A stretch of 64,000 nt of DNA, taken from Lactarius indigo (Eukaryota > Basidiomycota > Agaricomycetes > Russulales > Russulaceae). Where the stretch lies: the NCBI GenBank assembly GCA_025766275.1, contig JAFKAC010000029.1, forward strand, positions 124,001 to 188,000. Reading direction: 5' to 3'. Below are positions 60,247 to 64,000 of the stretch, one piece after another; the first letter of the stretch is position 1; every line of letters begins with the position of its first letter. Below the pieces are notes generated by a model. The model did not search any database and had not been told where the DNA came from. It saw nothing but the letters and a program-made list of their open reading frames with translations. The translations under genes were made by a program, and so were the position numbers.

Positions 60247-63200
60247 CTATAGCACTCCCACCGGCCGATCGTGCTCCATTAACATCTGTAGGATCGCATT
60301 CTTTCCATCCCCAGACGCTACCTGGGATGGCGTCCTCCCTTCCTTGTTCTTGGCATCGGCACTCGCACCACGGTCGAGGAGTAGGCGCACGGTCTCTGTT
60401 TCGCCTTCGAACGACGCTAGGCACAACGGAGTCCATCCGTCCGCGTCATCTGCATTTATGTCCGCGCCGTGGTCGAGCAGCAAGCGCACAGTCTCTATGT
60501 CGCCCATGAATGACGCGTCGTGCAATGGGGTCCTTCTGTCCTTGTTCTTGGCACCAGCACTTGCGCCACGAACGAGTAGCAAGCGTACAGTCTCTGTTCG
60601 GCTGTTGTATGACGCCAGGTGCAACGGAGTGCACCTGCCCTTGTCCTCGGCATGCACATTTGCCCCGCGATCGAGCAGCAAGCTCACGATCTCTGTTTTA
60701 CCCTTGGATGACGCCTGGTGCAATGGGGTCCTTCCGTCCTTGTTCTTGGCCTCCGCGCTTGCGCCATGGTCAAGTAGTAGACGTGCAACCTCGAGATTCC
60801 CATTAGATGATGCCAGATGTAATGGCGTCAAGGAGTCCTCATCTTGTACGCTGATTTCCGCCCCATGTTGCAGTAATAGCCTCGCGATCTCCACGTGACC
60901 CTTTTCCGATGCCAGGTGTAATGCAGTATCACCTTCGTTAGTCGCGGCGTCGACGCGTGCGTGGTGCGCCAGTAACATCCGAACAACCTCAAGGTGCCCA
61001 CAATCTGCAGCTATAAGAATGGGAGTCCAGTGACTGTCTATTTGCGTATTCGGATCTGCGTCGTGATCGAGTAACCACCGCGTGACATCGATAAGTCCGT
61101 GCCTCGATGCGACAAATAGTGGAGTCCGATTATCGACGTCGTCGGTAACATCCACAGCCGCACCATGCTGGTGCAATAGCTCGGCTACCTTGAAGTGTCT
61201 CTTGTGCAATGCCGCAACCAGTGGACTGTGATTTTGACCACCCCTCGCATTTACTTGCTCTGGATGATCGACGATGATCTGCGCTGCCAGGTCACGAAAT
61301 CCACACAACGAGGCATAATAAAGTGGAGATCCACGATGTTTGGGACGATCTCCGAAGTCGGGCCAGCGATCGTCGATGTCGTGCAGCTCGAGCCATGCGG
61401 AAAAATGAGGCTTGGTTGAGTCAAAAAGATGCCGCATCCCATCTTCTATGCGTGACGACACCCTTCCAAACTGTGCATGCTCCACCCAATGCTGACTGGC
61501 ATATCGAGCCAGCGGAAACCTATCTTCGACCTGGTTATTGTCAGCGCTGCCGTCCAACTGAAGAAGAGTTCCCAAGCAAGCCTGGGCGAGAGTCGTGTGT
61601 GCAGATTCGGGAATGATATGGAAGTACGAAGCGTCTCCTTTAGAAGCGGCAAGCCGATCGGAAGTCAAGAATTCCTTCACCGAAAAATGCGAAAACTGAA
61701 TGACCCGCGAATCGCCATCGTCGACTTCGGTGATCAGGCTTGAGCACGTAGATAGCACAGCTCGCTGCCGATCCTCCCATCGCCAGCCCTCCTTCAACTT
61801 CGGTGTCGCTCCTTCCGCCTCATCGAAGTCAAGCGCGAGTATTTCTGCGAGCTCCTCGACGCGCAGCGGCCGAACGGCCGCGGTGAGACATTGTAAGAGA
61901 CGTCGAGCGTGATCTCGGTTGGCCATCCCGATCTCCTTCAACACTCGCTCGTAAGTTTCGTCCAATGATTTCGGCAATTCGTTCAGCGTTCGACGGATGC
62001 TCTGCGGAAAGCAATGTTGCAACACCTCCAGCTGACAGAAAACCCAACGGAACCTGTCAAATAATCAGTAGTCGTCATCGGCACATTCTTACATACGCTT
62101 ACATTCCATCAGCTCTTTCCGTGAGCGTCTCAATAACCGGTTCTTTGTCTTTATCCCTCCATCTCTTCATCGCCATGTCTGAGTCCGCGTAAACGACAGA
62201 TCTGATATAGTCTTCAATATCCTTCTTTTGTCCGCTTTGTTCGTGAATCGAGACAGGATGGAATGCTAGGGGCTCAAGCGCGGTTCGGATGTCGTTCTCC
62301 GGACGGCTCGTGACACATATATGAAGATTTGAGAGCTGGAAACCGACGAGGTCCTTTATGAGATCGAGGACCTGTTTGCGGGCGGGTGGAATTCCAGATG
62401 TATTGGGGCATTCGTCTAGCGCGTCCAAGATGATGTAGATTGGGCCTTGGCTAGGCAGCGCGAGCATCTCTTTGAGACACCCAATCAACGTACTGGTTGC
62501 TGGCTTACGTGCGCCATCGTCGTGTGTCTTATAAATCCAGGAGAGGATATCGCAACAATTGTCGGAACGAGTGGAGAGCTGAATGAGAGGCGAGGGAAGC
62601 AAGTTGCGGAGGTTTTGTTTATCTGTGTCCTTGAAATCAAAATAGAAATATGCCATGGATGCTTGTCCAGCCTCGTGCAACGCCATTATGTCTTGGATGA
62701 TTGCGGAGCTAGTTGGCGTTGTAAGTTCCTGAGGGGTGAACTCGACAAATAATAACGAACCAAAGGATGCTCTTCCCTGAACCCGCTACAATAATTCTAG
62801 GCGATCAAGACCTGGGCAGTTATGAAGGAACGGAAAGGCGCACGTTTCCCGTAGATCCACAACAAGGACGTGCTTGACTTGAACTTCCATTCCACGAATA
62901 TGCTTCCCTTGAAGAACCATGTCGCCGTTCCTTCATGTTGAGTGGTGGACGCGATATTTTGATTAATAGATGGGTCCGGAGGAGAAAGCCACGCTCGGTG
63001 GTCCTTCCGTATTCGGCTCCCTGCGTGTCATTGGCATTTCAGTTTCAGCAATTGAGAGTAGCGGAGCTACAAAACCACGAACGCTTTCGTCGTCCATATT
63101 GTTTGCTGCCTGTTGTACCAGAGCTCTTGTTTCCCTGCCGTCTAGACGTGTACGGATTTACGATGGCATTTGTGAGTGGCTAACGTGTGGGACACACCTT

Positions 63201-64000
63201 TGACCACGGTTGTTACACCATCCTTGATATTGTGCGCGACTTTGAGCACCTGCACGATCGCCATCTGCATCTCCTGCTGCGTCAATCTATCCAATCTACC
63301 CAGCGCGTCCTCGACATCTCTCCGTCCAATCAATTTCTTCCAGTATCTCTCTGAATCTCTATCAGCGAAAAATAACGTATCATCAGCGGTCAACTCACTT
63401 GCTCGTCCTTGCTTCATCTCCTTTGTCACAATCCCAAAAATTCCAAGTACCTCAACCATTATCTTCACGATGGTTTCCTTCATCGCCTCTGTCGTCGGCA
63501 CCTCGCTATACTCCTCAAGCCGCCTGAAGAAGCTCTCAATGAGCCCGAAAATATCAATGAGCATATCTTGGCTCGCAACAACGTCCTTTGCCGCCTGTGT
63601 ACGTTTGGAGTCAGAATAGTCCGAGTAAGGGATTTCCGAGATAATAGCTACCAAGAGAAGGACCCCAGCGCCGGCGAAAATGACTTTCGCAGGTGAGAAG
63701 ACCTAGGAATCTGATATCAGAGGGTAGATCGTAGAGGGATTGATTAAATGAAATTCACCAGTCCAACGCCCTCGCCAAGCGCCGCGGAAAGTGCATAAAG
63801 GACATTGACGGTCGGAACCAACCATTTTGTCAATTTGTCATCGCCGAAAGTAGATTGCTCGAACTGTTGGACTTGAGTGCGAAGGACGGCCAGAATGTCG
63901 GTGGGAGAGCTGCAGGTCTGCAACTGGGCCATCAACGGATGCACGAGAAGGTCTTCCTTCGCGTTCTTCTCATACTCTTTGATGGAAGCATAAAAGATGG
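60247..64000 (-). CDS. NLR-6, Goodbye-NACHT-ankyrin receptor (5' end beyond right edge), mosaic
   Basis: All exons are present except the first part of the Goodbye exon. The last visible bases encode AIFYASIKEYEKNAKEDL. P-loop exon at 62761-62785, NACHT exon about 62126-62710, last exon from about 62050 to the stop at 60247, with eleven ankyrin repeats ending MLMEHDRPVGVL. The linker is the shortest type (KDGVTTVVK). From about 61120 to the right edge it follows NLR-2 at a constant offset of about 47050 bp. Left of that, the ankyrin repeats and 3' flank follow NLR-1 and NLR-3. No frame-breaking change is seen in the visible exons. Confidence 0.87.

Larger units (their letters stand above)
53976..62050. 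repeat. Segmental duplication, right copy (left copy is 1 to about 8140)
   Basis: Gene order NLR 5' end, kinase pseudogene, NLR fragment, UGX head, spacer, receptor is repeated. The offset is about 53975 at the Goodbye ATG (550 and 54525), 53963 at the kinase stop and 53901 at the receptor stop. The left copy reaches the window edge, so the true extent is larger. Confidence 0.8.

Overview
This window is nuclear DNA from a basidiomycete fungus, most likely an Agaricomycete. The genes are split by very short (about 45-60 nt) GT-AG introns. The predicted proteins are a fungal Goodbye-NACHT-ankyrin receptor family, a septation-type MAPKKK with the HCDLK form of the catalytic loop, and an ABCC transporter. 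No bacterial operon features are present.

The backbone is a tandem array of NOD-like (STAND) receptor genes, all read from the minus strand. Four units lie wholly inside the window: NLR-1 (6346-10217), NLR-3 (30676-34543), NLR-4 (36602-40039) and NLR-5 (50868-54525). NLR-2 (13598-16997) is a broken unit with a collapsed ankyrin array. Two further units are cut by the window edges: NLR-A (1-550) and NLR-6 (60247-64000). Each encodes a Goodbye-type helical N-terminus, a heptad linker, a NACHT ATPase whose P-loop sits on its own 25-nt exon, and 7-11 ankyrin repeats. The repeats differ between paralogues mainly at the exposed positions that would contact a ligand.

Two copies of a three-part chimera lie inside the array (1465-4752 and 55428-58682). 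In transcription order each has the start of an unknown repeated gene, an internal NLR piece that ends just after the P-loop exon, and an N-terminally truncated Cdc7/SepH-type kinase with its C1-like zinc finger. They belong to a segmental duplication offset by about 53.9 kb. The two kinase copies carry different frame-breaking lesions, so they decayed independently.

The spacers hold repeated material: a degenerate companion gene family (called UGX here) in six or more places, a three-copy 3' spacer with a conserved hairpin, and two short upstream repeats (R1 and R2). Between NLR-2 and NLR-3 lies a nested set of transposons. A TA-flanked Tc1/mariner-like element (17554-27208) contains a hAT-like element with an 8-bp target duplication (18599-26520). 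That contains a Ty1/Copia retrotransposon with a 5-bp target duplication (19387-26344), which in turn contains two solo-LTR-like insertions in pol. The R1 repeat at 40.6 kb preserves the empty site of the outermost insertion.

One gene unrelated to the receptors, a many-exon full-length ABCC transporter (41335-48411), sits between NLR-4 and NLR-5 and looks intact.

The array therefore looks like a rapidly reshuffling innate recognition locus shaped by tandem duplication, gene conversion, repeat-unit loss, domain capture and transposon nesting. Function of individual receptors is inferred from family architecture only.
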